Part shown: in pieces, positions 42,308 through 51,726 of the stretch
Layout of the letters: every line of letters starts with the position of its first letter
Position numbering within the stretch: position 1 is the first letter of the stretch
Source: Ardenticatenaceae bacterium
GTDB lineage: Bacteria > Chloroflexota > Anaerolineae > Promineifilales > Promineifilaceae
Assembly: GCA_011525915.1 (NCBI GenBank)
Contig: WYBM01000069.1
Span: 1 to 64,000, forward strand
DNA length: 64,000 nucleotides
Direction of reading: 5' to 3'
Made by a program: the position numbers and the translations under genes
Notes under the pieces: generated by a model
What the model was told of the DNA's origin: nothing
Databases searched by the model: none
The model's input: only the letters and a program-made list of their open reading frames with translations

Positions 42308-45298
42308 TTACGTTCTGGAAAACTTGCCATTTTCAGATAGATCAAGCGCATCCCGCAGCACTTCTGCCGGATGCCGGGCGGCACGACCCGCACCGTACAT
42401 AATTTGCTGGCGACAACTGACACCGGGCGCGGCGATAATGGTCTGCGGATCTGCGGCTCGGATGGCCGGTAATAACCGCCGCTCCGCCATTTTTAGGGAA
42501 ATATCGGCGTGTTCTGCTTCATAACCAAAAGAACCAGCCAGGCCACAACAGCTTGTATCCAGTTCCGTGACGGTGTAATGAGGCGGCAGACCCAAGAGCT
42601 GTTTGGTAACGGCCGTACCGGTAAGTGCTTTCTGGTGGCAATGCCCGTGTAACATGACCGGGCGCGCCTCGTCGGTAAATGGCAAATGCCATGCCCCGGC
42701 CGCTACCAACTGCATGATGTACTGTTCAAAACTAAGGCATTGGGCGGCCACGAGCGGGACACGGCCGTCGGCCGGCAGCAGTGTGACGTAGTCGTCTATG
42801 AGCATAGACAAATCGCTGGGTTCCAGAAAAAGGATGGGCAGCCCCTGCTCTGCAAAGGGGGTCAGGGCGGCTAACACGCGGTGCGCCAATGTCCGGGCCA
42901 CCGCCATCATCCCTTTACTGAATGCCGGGCGGCCACTGTCCGTGACACCGGGCAGGATGACCCGGCAGCCCGCTGCCGCCAAAACCTCGGTGGCGGCTAT
43001 GGGAATCTGTGGGTAGTGATAGGTAGAAAGGGTGTCGGCAAAAAGAACTACCTGGCGATCGGCAGCGTGAAAATGCCGGTTGGCGTAGTGGCGTTTATGC
43101 CAAACGGTAAACGGCTGGCGGGCGAAGGCCGGCAGCGGACGTAAGGCGGTAATGCCCATCGTCCGTGCCATCACCTGCCGCACCAGGCGGTTTCGCAAGC
43201 TGCCATTAGCTAGTGGCGCCAGCGGGCCGCTGCTCATGCGGCTGATGGCCTCCATATGGGCAAAAAGATAGTCACGCAGGGGACGGCCGTGTACGGCGTA
43301 ATAATGCGCTAAAAATTCTGTCTTGATTTTGGCCATATCTACTGAAGATGGGCACTCTGACTTACATGCCTTACAGGCCACGCACAACGCCATCACGGCA
43401 TACATGCGTGGGCTGGTCAGCGCTGCGGGCGGCAGCGTGCCAGAGAGCGCGGCACGCAACACGTTGGCCCGGCCACGTGTGCTGTGTTCTTCTTCACGTG
43501 TCACCATAAAACTGGGGCACATCACCCCATTGGCTTGTTGGCGGCAGGCACCTGCACCGTTACACATCTCCACGGCACGGTCAAAACCCTGCTCCGCCTG
43601 AAAATCTAGATGTGTTTGCAAAGGGATGACCGTATACGATTCGCCAAAACGCAGATTTTCGGTCATCGGCCCGGCGTGTACAATGTTGCCGGGGTTAAAG
43701 ATGTTGTCCGGGTCAAAGATGTGTTTGACTTGTTGGTACAGGCTGTATAAATCGGGCCCAAAGAAGGTTTCGTTGAGCCAGGAACGGCTGCGGCCGTCGC
43801 CGTGTTCACTGCTCCAGGCGCCGCCATAACCACGCAGCAAATCCACCACAAAACGAGCGATGTGGGGCATTTTGGCCACCTCTTCAGCTTTTTTGGTGTT
43901 GATGAGCGGACGAATGTGCAGGCAGCCGGCGCTGGCGTGGGCATAAACGGCCAGTTCCGTGCCCAGGTCAGCGCAAAAGTCGGTGAGTTTATCGACATAG
44001 GCGGCCAAATGGGCCACCGGCACGGCCGAATCCTCGATGAAAGGGATTGGCTTGGCATCGCCGGGCAAGCTCATCAGCAAACCAAGGCCGCCTTTGCGCA
44101 CGGCCCACACGTTGGCCTGCTGTTGGGGCTGAAGGATAGGCGTCACGGCCGTGGCCGCCACCCCCTGGCCTTTTACGTGGGTGGCCAATCCGGCCAGCTT
44201 TGCCTGCAATTCCCCCTGGCTCTGGCCATAAAACTCAACAATGAGCAAGCAGTGTGGGTCCCCTTCTATAAAGCTGTTGAGTTGGCGGTTGGTGGCCGAG
44301 TTCAGACGGCACAGCTGCAGTTGGCGGTTATCTAGCAGTTCCACGGCCGAAGGGTTGGTCTCCAGAAGGGTGGGCACGGCCGTGAGGGCAGCATGTGTCG
44401 TGGCAAACCCTAAAACGGCCAGGGCCGTCAGCTTGGGACGGGGCGTCAGCCTAAATTTTAGTTCCGTCATCACACCCAACGTCCCCTCTGCACCACACAG
44501 CAATGCCGCCAGGTTAAAACGGGGGTCTTTGGGAATTCTATCATGCACACCGGGCCGCAAAGACCCAGAGGCATTGTCTGTGTTCGGGGCGTTCAGCAAA
44601 CGGTCTAAGTTATAGCCACCGCAGCGGCGCCAGTGACGCGGCGTTTGGGTATCAATGACCTTTTGATGACCGGGGTCCTGCACAAGCTGGTAAAGGGCGC
44701 GGGTAAGGGTGGCCAGACGGCCGTTCCCGGACATCATCTGCGCCAATTCTGCTTCATTCCAGGGGGCCAGGCGGGCGGCTGAACCATCGTTCAGCATCAC
44801 GTTCATTTCTAACAGGTGGTCGACTGTCATGCCGTAGAGAATAGAGTGGCTGCCGGTGGCATTATTGGCCACGATGCCCCCCATGCAAGCGCGGTTGCTG
44901 CTGGCGGGGTCAGGACCAAATTGCCAGCCAAGCGGTTGAAGATGGGCGTTAAGGACATCCAACACCACACCAGGCTGCACCCGCACCCACTGTTCATCGG
45001 CATTCACTTCCAGAATGGCGTCCAGGTGTCGGCTGAAGTCAATGACCAGCGCGGCGTTAACCGCCTGACCAGCCAGGCTGCTGCCGCCGGTGCGGGGTAA
45101 AAGGGGCACCTGGTACTGGGCCGCCAATTCTATGGCCGCCTGCACGTCATCAACTGTTTCAGGGATAAGAACCCCCAGCGGCATAACCTGGTAAATGCTG
45201 GCGTCCGTGCTGTATAGTACACAATTGACGGCATCTGTTCGCAGATCCCCCCGTGTACGCTTTTTTAATTCGTGATGGAAATCATCAAGCAGCGCCAT
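42308..45298 (-). CDS. FAD-binding oxidoreductase with Fe-S domain (D-lactate/glycolate dehydrogenase type)
   Basis: 996 residues. An FAD_binding_4 (PCMH) domain (PLLPRTGGSSLAGQAVNAALVIDFSRHL, GGIVANNATGS) and C-terminal FAD-linked oxidase part are fused to a ferredoxin-type domain with CNGAGACRQQANGVMCPS and CVACKACKSECP, then a heterodisulphide-reductase-like Cys-rich end (HGHCHQKALTG, DTSCCGLAGSFGYE). It resembles YdiJ-type dehydrogenases that oxidise 2-hydroxy acids and feed electrons to the respiratory chain. It follows ppgK by 2 nt. Confidence 0.88.
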   Translation of the reverse strand: MALLDDFHHELKKRTRGDLRTDAVNCVLYSTDASIYQVMPLGVLIPETVDDVQAAIELAAQYQVPLLPRTGGSSLAGQAVNAALVIDFSRHLDAILEVNADEQWVRVQPGVVLDVLNAHLQPLGWQFGPDPASSNRACMGGIVANNATGSHSILYGMTVDHLLEMNVMLNDGSAARLAPWNEAELAQMMSGNGRLATLTRALYQLVQDPGHQKVIDTQTPRHWRRCGGYNLDRLLNAPNTDNASGSLRPGVHDRIPKDPRFNLAALLCGAEGTLGVMTELKFRLTPRPKLTALAVLGFATTHAALTAVPTLLETNPSAVELLDNRQLQLCRLNSATNRQLNSFIEGDPHCLLIVEFYGQSQGELQAKLAGLATHVKGQGVAATAVTPILQPQQQANVWAVRKGGLGLLMSLPGDAKPIPFIEDSAVPVAHLAAYVDKLTDFCADLGTELAVYAHASAGCLHIRPLINTKKAEEVAKMPHIARFVVDLLRGYGGAWSSEHGDGRSRSWLNETFFGPDLYSLYQQVKHIFDPDNIFNPGNIVHAGPMTENLRFGESYTVIPLQTHLDFQAEQGFDRAVEMCNGAGACRQQANGVMCPSFMVTREEEHSTRGRANVLRAALSGTLPPAALTSPRMYAVMALCVACKACKSECPSSVDMAKIKTEFLAHYYAVHGRPLRDYLFAHMEAISRMSSGPLAPLANGSLRNRLVRQVMARTMGITALRPLPAFARQPFTVWHKRHYANRHFHAADRQVVLFADTLSTYHYPQIPIAATEVLAAAGCRVILPGVTDSGRPAFSKGMMAVARTLAHRVLAALTPFAEQGLPILFLEPSDLSMLIDDYVTLLPADGRVPLVAAQCLSFEQYIMQLVAAGAWHLPFTDEARPVMLHGHCHQKALTGTAVTKQLLGLPPHYTVTELDTSCCGLAGSFGYEAEHADISLKMAERRLLPAIRAADPQTIIAAPGVSCRQQIMYGAGRAARHPAEVLRDALDLSENGKFSRT

Positions 45299-45300
45299 GG

Positions 45301-46041
45301 TTAATGGGACACGGCCGTGACCGCCGCCCCCACGATCCCGGCTTCATTACGCAGCTCTGCCGGCACCACAGCTGCCCGCGTTTTAATGTATTTCAGGAAC
45401 TTTTCGTGTTTCTTGCTCACGCCACCACCGATGATGATCAGTTCTGGCGAAAAGAGGAATTCAATGTGCTGAAAGTATTCATGCAGCCGCCCGCCCCACT
45501 CTTTCCACTTTAGCTTCTCTTTTTGGCGAATGCGGTCAGAGGCATAATCTTCGGCATCCTTTTTCATGCCTCGCAGATACAGGTGCCCCAGTTCCAGGTT
45601 AGGGACCAGACGGCCGTTGACAAACATCGCCGCCCCTATGCCCGTCCCCAACGTAAACATCATCACCACCCCCGGCTGTTGGTGGCCCGCGCCAAAATTC
45701 AGTTCGGCCACAGCCGCCACATCGGCGTCGTTACGTACCACCACTGCACACCCTGTTTCCCGCGCAATGGCGTCCTCGGCATTTAAACCAATCCAATCAT
45801 TGTCAATATTCGCTGCACTGTACAGGGTACCCTGAATGACAATACCGGGAATACCTACTCCCATGGGTCCCTTATAGTTAAGCGTCTGTGCCATTTGTTT
45901 GATGAGGGCGATGCAGGCCTCGGGCTTAGAGGGGTTCGGCGTGTCCACACGAAGGCGCTCACTGACCAGTTCACCCGTTTTAGTATCCACCAGCGCCCCT
46001 TTTATCCCTGAACCGCCAATGTCAATACCCAGTGCGATCAT
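45301..46041 (-). CDS. ppgK: Polyphosphate glucokinase
   Basis: A 246-residue ROK-family sugar kinase: DIGGSGIKGALVDTKTGEL (phosphate binding), GVGIPGIV, NDADVAAVAE (catalytic Asp about 105), TLGTGIGAAMFVNG and LELGHLYLRG; the short form with GGGVSKKHEKFL is typical of polyphosphate-dependent glucokinases. It phosphorylates glucose with polyP or ATP. It is in one transcript with the FAD dehydrogenase. Confidence 0.9.
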   Translation of the reverse strand: MIALGIDIGGSGIKGALVDTKTGELVSERLRVDTPNPSKPEACIALIKQMAQTLNYKGPMGVGIPGIVIQGTLYSAANIDNDWIGLNAEDAIARETGCAVVVRNDADVAAVAELNFGAGHQQPGVVMMFTLGTGIGAAMFVNGRLVPNLELGHLYLRGMKKDAEDYASDRIRQKEKLKWKEWGGRLHEYFQHIEFLFSPELIIIGGGVSKKHEKFLKYIKTRAAVVPAELRNEAGIVGAAVTAVSH

Positions 46042-46103
46042 CCTACTCTCCTTTTTCCATAATCTATGAGCCGTGCGCCGCGTCAGACAACAGCTTACTA
46101 TTA

Positions 46104-46291
46104 GTGATCAGAAGTCAGTAACCAGTGTTCGGTGCACATTTACGGGCGTTAAGCCCTACTGAACACTGACCACTGATGACTGAAAACTGATACCAGTAGC
46201 AGTCATCAGAAGTCAGTAACCAGTGTCCAGTGGACAGTTACTGGCGGTTAGGCCCTACTGATTACTGGCCACTGATGACTGAAAACTGATA
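46104..46291. repeat. CAGT-rich repeat, copies B1 and B2 in tandem
   Basis: Two copies of about 90 bp (46104-46194 and 46198-46291) starting near CATCAGAAGTCAGTAACCAG and ending GACTGAAAACTGATAC, each with a GGC...GCC/GGCCCTACTGA centre. The second touches the stop codon of the patatin gene. Inverted relatives lie at 47169-47359, so the patatin gene is bracketed. Confidence 0.85.
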
Positions 46292-47137
46292 CTACGGGTC
46301 ACGGTTTGCCAATTCTTCCAACAGATGCTCCACCTGCCATACGGCCGTGCGCCCGGCCGATACTCCTTCCTGCCAGCGATGAAAATCGAACATGCCAATC
46401 GAGCCGATCTCCGGCTGTAGGAATAGGTCTGGCGGTGCTTCAGCCAGGTGACGGGCGGTATTTTCTGCGGTAATCACGTCAATGGTAGCCGACAAAATCG
46501 TCCAGAATTCCTGGCGCTGCACCAGGTCAAATGCTTTGGTCAATGGGCCGATAGGACGCGTACGGGCCGCGGGCAAAAAGGGTGTGGTGTTCATCAAATC
46601 AACAGCCAGCACATAATCGGCACCCATCTGGCGAGCAACATTAAACGGTGTATTATTTTTGATGCCACCATCCACCAATATCTTGTTATTCAGCCGTACC
46701 GGCGGCAATGCCAGGGGGATGGCAATGGTGGCCAACACGGCCGTAATAACATCCCCATCTTGCAGCACTACCTCAGCCCGGCTCACCAGGTCTGTGGCCA
46801 CAACCGCCAGCGGCAGCTTTAACTCAGCAAAAGTGGGACGGCCAATACTCTTTTCCAACAACTTTTCAACAGGTCCACTGCTGGCCAGGGCCGGGGCACG
46901 CAGTTCCGCCGGACGATACACTTGTTCCAGCTGCAATTGTTGAAAAAAGGCCATGATCTGTTCGGCAGTTAAATCAGCCGCCACCAACACGCCCAACAGG
47001 CCGCCAATGCTGGTACCCGCCACCATGTCTGGCCAGACGCCCAACCGTTCTAACTCTAGCAGCACACCAATGTGTGCTGCGCCTCTTGCTCCACCACCAC
47101 CCAGTGCCAGTCCAATTTTCATAGGTTTCATCTTCAT
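46292..47137 (-). CDS. Patatin-like phospholipase
   Basis: A 281-residue protein of the RssA/YchK type: oxyanion GGGGARG (about 14-20), nucleophile GTSIGG (Ser about 43) and catalytic Asp in VDGGIKNNTPF (about 163). It hydrolyses acyl esters of lipids. The start may be any of three close ATGs (47137, 47131, 47122). It is flanked on both sides by paired inverted CAGT repeats, unlike other genes here. Confidence 0.9.
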   Translation of the reverse strand: MKMKPMKIGLALGGGGARGAAHIGVLLELERLGVWPDMVAGTSIGGLLGVLVAADLTAEQIMAFFQQLQLEQVYRPAELRAPALASSGPVEKLLEKSIGRPTFAELKLPLAVVATDLVSRAEVVLQDGDVITAVLATIAIPLALPPVRLNNKILVDGGIKNNTPFNVARQMGADYVLAVDLMNTTPFLPAARTRPIGPLTKAFDLVQRQEFWTILSATIDVITAENTARHLAEAPPDLFLQPEIGSIGMFDFHRWQEGVSAGRTAVWQVEHLLEELANRDP

Positions 47138-47168
47138 TACTTGATGGGTCGCTGCTCCGTAAGACCCT

Positions 47169-47359
47169 GGTATCAGTTTTCAGTTATCAGTGGCCAGTAA
47201 TCAGTAGGGCCTAACGCCCGTAACTGTCCACTGAACACTGGTTACTGACTTCTGATCACTGCTACTGGTATCAGTTTTCAGTTATCAGTGGCCAGTAATC
47301 AGTAGGGCCTAACGCCCGTAACTGTCCACTGACCACTGGTTACTGGCTTCTGATCACTG
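47169..47359. repeat. CAGT-rich repeat, copies C1 and C2, inverted relative to copy B
   Basis: Two copies (about 47169-47263 and 47267-47359) begin GGTATCAGTTTTCAGTTATC and end CTTCTGATCACTG. They are close reverse complements of copies B1/B2, with the same centre (AGTAGGGCCTAACGCC). They lie directly upstream of the patatin gene. Confidence 0.85.
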
Positions 47360-47380
47360 GTCCTAAACTGCCGGCGGCTG

Positions 47381-48685
47381 TTAAGACAGCGTGCCATAGA
47401 AGTGCGGCAACGGCCGTACGGCTTCATCTGTCCAGGTTATGGCCGCCAACACCTCAGCCCGCGCCTGGGTCAGTTTGGCCGGGTCATTGGCATGGATTTC
47501 GCCAATAGGCTCACCGGCCTGGAGTTGGCTGCCTACCTTGGTACGTAAAATCAAGCCCACAGCATGGTCAATCTTGTCCGTTTTTACCAGCCGGCCACCG
47601 CCCAGATGCACCGCCGCCCAGCCTATGGCCGCCGTATTGATGGCCGCCACCGTGCCCGCTTGCGAGGCTAGAACTGGTTCAATCAGCGAGGCCACGGGCA
47701 GCAGCGCTGGGTCGTCTACCTGACGGCCGTCGCCGCCCTGTGCCGTGACCATCGCCCGGAATTTTTGCCGGGCACGGCCGTCATCCCGCGCCTGAGTCAC
47801 CATCGCTTTGGCCTCATCCAGGCTGCCCGCTTTCCCCGCCAACAACAGCATGTGTCCGGCCACCTCCAGGCAGTGGGCCCAAAAATCGGCTGGGCCACCT
47901 CCTTGTAGGGCAGCGATAGCTTCTTTCACTTCCAGCGCATTACCCACGGCATGGCCCAACGGCTGGTTCATGTCTGACAGAAGGGCCACCGTTTTGCGCC
48001 CGGCATCTGTACCAATATCCACCATGATCTGGGCCAGCTCTTGTGCCGCGGCAACAGTTGGCATAAAAGCACCGCTGCCTGTTTTTACATCTAACACAAT
48101 AGCGTCGGCCCCAGCTGCCAGCTTCTTGGACATGATAGAGGCGGCGATGAGGGGCATGCTGGCTACCGTAGCTGTTACATCACGCAGGGCATACAACTTG
48201 CCGTCGGCAGGGGCCAGCACGGCCGTCTGCCCCGCCAACACCAGGCCGATGTCCGCTAACTGTTTTTTGAACTGCGCCAGGGTCAAATCTGGCCGCCAAC
48301 CAGTAAAAGATTCCATCTTATCCAAGGTGCCGCCGCTGGAACCCAGGCCGCGCCCGCTCATCTTCCCCACGGGCACGCCACAGGCGGCTACCAATGGTTG
48401 TACTACCAGCGTTGTCTTATCGCCTACACCACCGGAGGAGTGTTTGTCTATCACAAAGGGAGCCACGTCATGCAGGTCTAACTGATCACCGGAACGGGCC
48501 ATGGCCAGGGTCAGGTCTACCGTTTCTCGCCGTGTCATACCACGCAGGTAGATGGCCATAAGCAGGGCGGCTGCCTGATAATCGGGCATGCGGTCGGCGC
48601 TCATCGTGTGGATAAACCAGGTGATTTCCTGAGTGCTGAGTTCACGGCCGTCTCTTTTCTTTTCTATAATGTCTACCATTCTCAT
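47381..48685 (-). CDS. deoA: Pyrimidine-nucleoside (thymidine) phosphorylase
   Basis: A 434-residue enzyme with the family signature SGRGLGSSGGTLDKMES (about 109-125) and phosphate-binding DKHSSGGVGDKTTL (about 81-94). It splits thymidine and uridine to base and (deoxy)ribose-1-phosphate. Start 48685 is used; the second ATG at 48679 (MVDIIEKKRDG) is the more usual family start. Pdp and DeoA types cannot be separated by eye. Confidence 0.9.
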   Translation of the reverse strand: MRMVDIIEKKRDGRELSTQEITWFIHTMSADRMPDYQAAALLMAIYLRGMTRRETVDLTLAMARSGDQLDLHDVAPFVIDKHSSGGVGDKTTLVVQPLVAACGVPVGKMSGRGLGSSGGTLDKMESFTGWRPDLTLAQFKKQLADIGLVLAGQTAVLAPADGKLYALRDVTATVASMPLIAASIMSKKLAAGADAIVLDVKTGSGAFMPTVAAAQELAQIMVDIGTDAGRKTVALLSDMNQPLGHAVGNALEVKEAIAALQGGGPADFWAHCLEVAGHMLLLAGKAGSLDEAKAMVTQARDDGRARQKFRAMVTAQGGDGRQVDDPALLPVASLIEPVLASQAGTVAAINTAAIGWAAVHLGGGRLVKTDKIDHAVGLILRTKVGSQLQAGEPIGEIHANDPAKLTQARAEVLAAITWTDEAVRPLPHFYGTLS

Positions 48686-48803
48686 TGTGGGAAACCTCTG
48701 CTAGTAGCGCCAGGCACGCCATCAACTATCCTGATTAGCCAGGGCCTTTATGTGGCGTGTCTGGCTGTTTAACCCAAGTTTCCTGATTATAACAGGATTC
48801 CGC

Positions 48804-48809
48804 TATAAT
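48804..48809 (+). promoter_or_regulatory. -10 box TATAAT upstream of the amidohydrolase gene
   Basis: A perfect TATAAT at 48804-48809 lies about 130 bp before the start at 48942 in a divergent gap with deoA. A matching -35 is poor. The 5' leader it implies is about 125 nt and contains no obvious riboswitch. Confidence 0.4.
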
Positions 48810-48941
48810 CCAGGCCATAAAGAGACACCCCCTATCCACCAAACGGATGGAAATGCCTATGAAAAAATGATAGCCAATAAAACGAGAGCCTTTTTATGGC
48901 AAGGAACATGTATGCTAAGAGGCTGTCACAAGGAGAAACCT

Positions 48942-50939
48942 ATGCCCGAAAAAGTTGACATAATACTGTTGGGGGGCACGGTCGTAACCATGAACCCCAC
49001 CTATGACATCTACCCCGCCGGCGGGGTGGCTATTCGCCATGATTCGATTGTCGCTGTGGGTGCTGCCGCTGAAATACAAAAAGCGTATACGGCCGATGAC
49101 ATCATAGACTGTACTGACCAGGTTATAATCCCTGGCCTGGTCAATGCCCACACCCACATCCCCATGACCCTGCTGCGCGGCCTGAATGATGACCTGCGCC
49201 TGGATGTGTGGCTGGGCTACCTTATGCCCCTGGAACGGGAATTTGTGACCCCCGAATTTGTAAAGTTAGGCACCCGGGTGGCCTGTGCGGAAATGATCCG
49301 CTCTGGTGTCACCGCATTTGCTGATATGTATTACTTTGAAGACGCCATTGCTGAAGAAACCGCCGCCATTGGCATGCGCGCCTTACTGGGTCAAACTGTC
49401 CTCGTGTTTCCCGCACCAGACGCCGCTACCTACGAAGATGCCCTTGTGTTGTGCCGCCGCTTTATTGAACGCTGGCACAGTCACCCACTCATCCAACCGG
49501 CCGTGGCCCCTCACGCCTGGTACACCGGCACGCCAGAAATGAACCGCGCCTGCGCCGACCTGGCGCGCGCTTACAACGTACCTGTGCATACCCACGTGGC
49601 CGAGACCGCATTGGAAGCAGAAAACAGCCATGAGCAAAACCAGATGTCTGTGGTAGATTGGATTGCCAGCCACGGTTTACTGGAAACAAAGTTGTTGGCG
49701 GCACATTGTGTGCACCTGGCACAAAGCGAAATGTTCGCCTTAAAAAAGGCCAATGCCGGCGTGGCCCACTGCCCCACCAGTAACTTAAAACTCGCTTCCG
49801 GCATTGCCGAGGTAGGCGAAATGCTGGAAATTGGGCTGAACGTCGGGGTGGGCACTGATGGTCCGGCCAGTAACAATGACCTGGATATGTTTGAGGAGAT
49901 GCGGCTGGCGGCGCTGCTGGCCAAAACCAAAAGCAATGATCCTACCATCCTGCCGGCACGGCAGGCGTTTATGATAGCCACCATTGGCGGCGCACGGGCG
50001 CTGCACATGGGTGATATAACCGGCAGCCTGGAACCAGGCAAACGGGCTGACCTGGCCATTGTGGCCATGGACGGAGTACACAACCGGCCTCACTTTGCCA
50101 ATAACCCGGATGCCGTCTATTCGCGGCTGATTTACGCGGCGAAGGCGGGAGATGTTGTGCACGTGATGGTCAACGGCCGTTGGCTGATGCAAAACCGCAC
50201 CTTGCTGACTGTAGACGAAACGGCCGCCCTGGCGGCGGCGGCTGAAGTCGCCAGAAAGATTGACACCTTTGTCATCAAACGTGAATCCAGCCCGTATAAC
50301 AAACTGGTGCTGCTTTCCGGCGTCAAGCGCCAGGAAAGCTTTGAAGTGCAGGTAAAAGTGCCAGACATAGACAAAACGGCCGTGCTGCAATTTCTCCAGA
50401 GTGCCCATTGCAAAATCAGCAGACATGCCCATTACAAACAATATGACCATTACTTTATCTTTGACGGCAATGACCCGGACGCCGCCCGCCTGCGCCACCG
50501 TGAGGATGAGTTTATCGGCGATGATGGGCAAGCGTACCAAACCCGTTCACGCCTGACCCTGACCAGCCAGGCCGAACGACAAGAATTCCCCAACGTTGTT
50601 ATGCTGTCTCGCTCCCGTTATCTGGCAGAGGCTGACCGCAGTCTGCGCTTCTATCGGGAATACTTTGCTCCGGCCCAAGAGCTAGAGGTGTGCAAAGACC
50701 GGCTGCGATGGCACATTGTCTACCAGGACACGGACTTCGCCATCAACCTTGACAGGCTTATCCTACCTGACATACCTGGCTACTTCCTGGAAATTAAATC
50801 CCGCACCTGGTCGCGTACAGACGCCGAACGGAAAGCGGGTCTTATCGCCGACATGGTGCAGCAAATTGGCGTGACACTGGACACGGCCGAACGACAGGAA
50901 TATGCCGAGATCGCCCTGAACGCTGGCCGCACTCCCTAG
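48942..50939 (+). CDS. Amidohydrolase (MTA/SAH deaminase-like) fused to a CYTH domain
   Basis: 665 residues from ATG 48942 (AAGGAG upstream; the frame is open further but begins here). The N-terminal 440 residues are a metal-dependent deaminase: HTHIPMTLLRG (about 69), PHAWYTGTPE, HTHVAET (about 215), AAHCVHL (about 253) and GTDGPASNNDLDMFEEMRLAALL, as in MtaD/SsnA-type enzymes. The C-terminal 215 residues resemble a CYTH domain (EVQVKVPD, RSRLTLTS, FLEIKSRTWS), the fold of adenylate cyclase IV and triphosphatases. The fusion is unusual and suggests coupled nucleoside and triphosphate chemistry. Confidence 0.85.
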   Translation: MPEKVDIILLGGTVVTMNPTYDIYPAGGVAIRHDSIVAVGAAAEIQKAYTADDIIDCTDQVIIPGLVNAHTHIPMTLLRGLNDDLRLDVWLGYLMPLEREFVTPEFVKLGTRVACAEMIRSGVTAFADMYYFEDAIAEETAAIGMRALLGQTVLVFPAPDAATYEDALVLCRRFIERWHSHPLIQPAVAPHAWYTGTPEMNRACADLARAYNVPVHTHVAETALEAENSHEQNQMSVVDWIASHGLLETKLLAAHCVHLAQSEMFALKKANAGVAHCPTSNLKLASGIAEVGEMLEIGLNVGVGTDGPASNNDLDMFEEMRLAALLAKTKSNDPTILPARQAFMIATIGGARALHMGDITGSLEPGKRADLAIVAMDGVHNRPHFANNPDAVYSRLIYAAKAGDVVHVMVNGRWLMQNRTLLTVDETAALAAAAEVARKIDTFVIKRESSPYNKLVLLSGVKRQESFEVQVKVPDIDKTAVLQFLQSAHCKISRHAHYKQYDHYFIFDGNDPDAARLRHREDEFIGDDGQAYQTRSRLTLTSQAERQEFPNVVMLSRSRYLAEADRSLRFYREYFAPAQELEVCKDRLRWHIVYQDTDFAINLDRLILPDIPGYFLEIKSRTWSRTDAERKAGLIADMVQQIGVTLDTAERQEYAEIALNAGRTP

Positions 50940-51030
50940 CAGCAGTCATCAGAAGTCAGTAACCAGTGTTCAGTGGACAGTTACAGGCGTTAGGCCCTAC
51001 TGAACACTGATGACTGAAAACTGATACCAG
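50940..51030. repeat. CAGT-rich intergenic repeat, copy D
   Basis: A single copy directly after the amidohydrolase stop: AGTCATCAGAAGTCAGTAAC to GACTGAAAACTGATACC, same orientation as copy B and with the same GGCGTTAGGCCC centre. Confidence 0.85.
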
Positions 51031-51059
51031 GCCATTCTCTATATACCTAACAAAAAAAA

Positions 51060-51088
51060 GCCCGCGCTCTAACAAACGCGGGCTTTTT
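51060..51088. terminator. Bidirectional intrinsic terminator
   Basis: GCCCGCG (51060-51066) pairs with CGCGGGC (51077-51083) over a 10-nt loop. T5 follows on the plus strand and a run of T (AAAAAAAA on the plus strand, 51052-51059) on the minus strand. It ends the amidohydrolase gene and the convergent SCP2 gene. Confidence 0.88.
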
Positions 51089-51150
51089 AGGTGTCCAGGC
51101 AGCTCTTATGCTTATGGATTAATGCGAGCAGACCATCTGCAATCTCTCAT

Positions 51151-51468
51151 TTACCCCATAATCGATTGCAGCTTCATCACCGTGTTTAAATCACCTTCGA
51201 CCTTAATTTTGCCGGACATAAAGGCCATCATCGGGTTAAGGCTGCCACTCATCATGGCCACGTAATCGGCAGAGGTCATTTTGATAGTCGACGCCGCGCC
51301 CGCCGTAGCGCCCTCTTCCACAGCCAACTGACCATCGGCCACCTTTATTGTCCACTGTCCGCCATTATCGCCAGACAGGTCAAACACGACAGTGGCGTTG
51401 ACGCCCATGAGTTTACTGGCATCAGCATTTGCCGGCATCTTCGCAAAAATTTCAGCAGGTGTCGTCAT
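51151..51468 (-). CDS. SCP2 sterol-binding-fold protein
   Basis: A 105-residue protein with the SCP2 fold signature (AEIFAKMPANADASKLMGV, VVFDLSGDNGGQWTIKV, IKMTSADYVAMMSGSLNPMMAFMSGKIKVEGDLNTVMKL). Binds hydrophobic ligands, perhaps lipids or acyl chains. Monocistronic, ending at the bidirectional terminator. Confidence 0.9.
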   Translation of the reverse strand: MTTPAEIFAKMPANADASKLMGVNATVVFDLSGDNGGQWTIKVADGQLAVEEGATAGAASTIKMTSADYVAMMSGSLNPMMAFMSGKIKVEGDLNTVMKLQSIMG

Positions 51469-51656
51469 TTTGTTCTCCTATTTTTGTTCTTGTGCCCGCC
51501 GCACGGCAGGGAACTGGTCTCGTAGGTGTGAGTATAACAACGGCCGTAACCGTGTCAAGCATCATCATGCCGCACTGCGCCATATTCACGATGTTCCTTA
51601 ACTTAACGTTTCCTCAATGAAATAGCGATAACTCCCCTACGCCGCCCTCCTCCGGT

Positions 51657-51726
51657 TTGCGCGCTGCCTGCCCCTACGCTAGAATCTGCGACGCTCTGGC
51701 CCATCTTTCTTGCCAGAGCAATTTTT
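51657..51726 (+). promoter_or_regulatory. Promoter with an immediate terminator hairpin in the leader
   Basis: TTGCGC (51657-51662), 17 bp, TAGAAT (51680-51685). Just after the likely start, GCTCTGGC (51693-51700) pairs with GCCAGAGC (51712-51719), followed by AATTTTTT. A terminator 10-35 bases from the start suggests attenuation of the glycosidase gene at 51868 or a very short RNA. A further dyad GGTAAT/ATTACC lies near 51802-51826. Confidence 0.45.

Noticed and set aside
46104..47359. CAGT repeats as a CRISPR array or IS ends
   Set aside because: Only paired copies without spacers, no cas genes, no transposase between the copies and no visible target duplication.
48750..48941. N-terminal extension of the amidohydrolase to 48750
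   Set aside because: The family begins near MPEKVDIILLGG, AAGGAG precedes ATG 48942, and a TATAAT promoter box falls within the extension.
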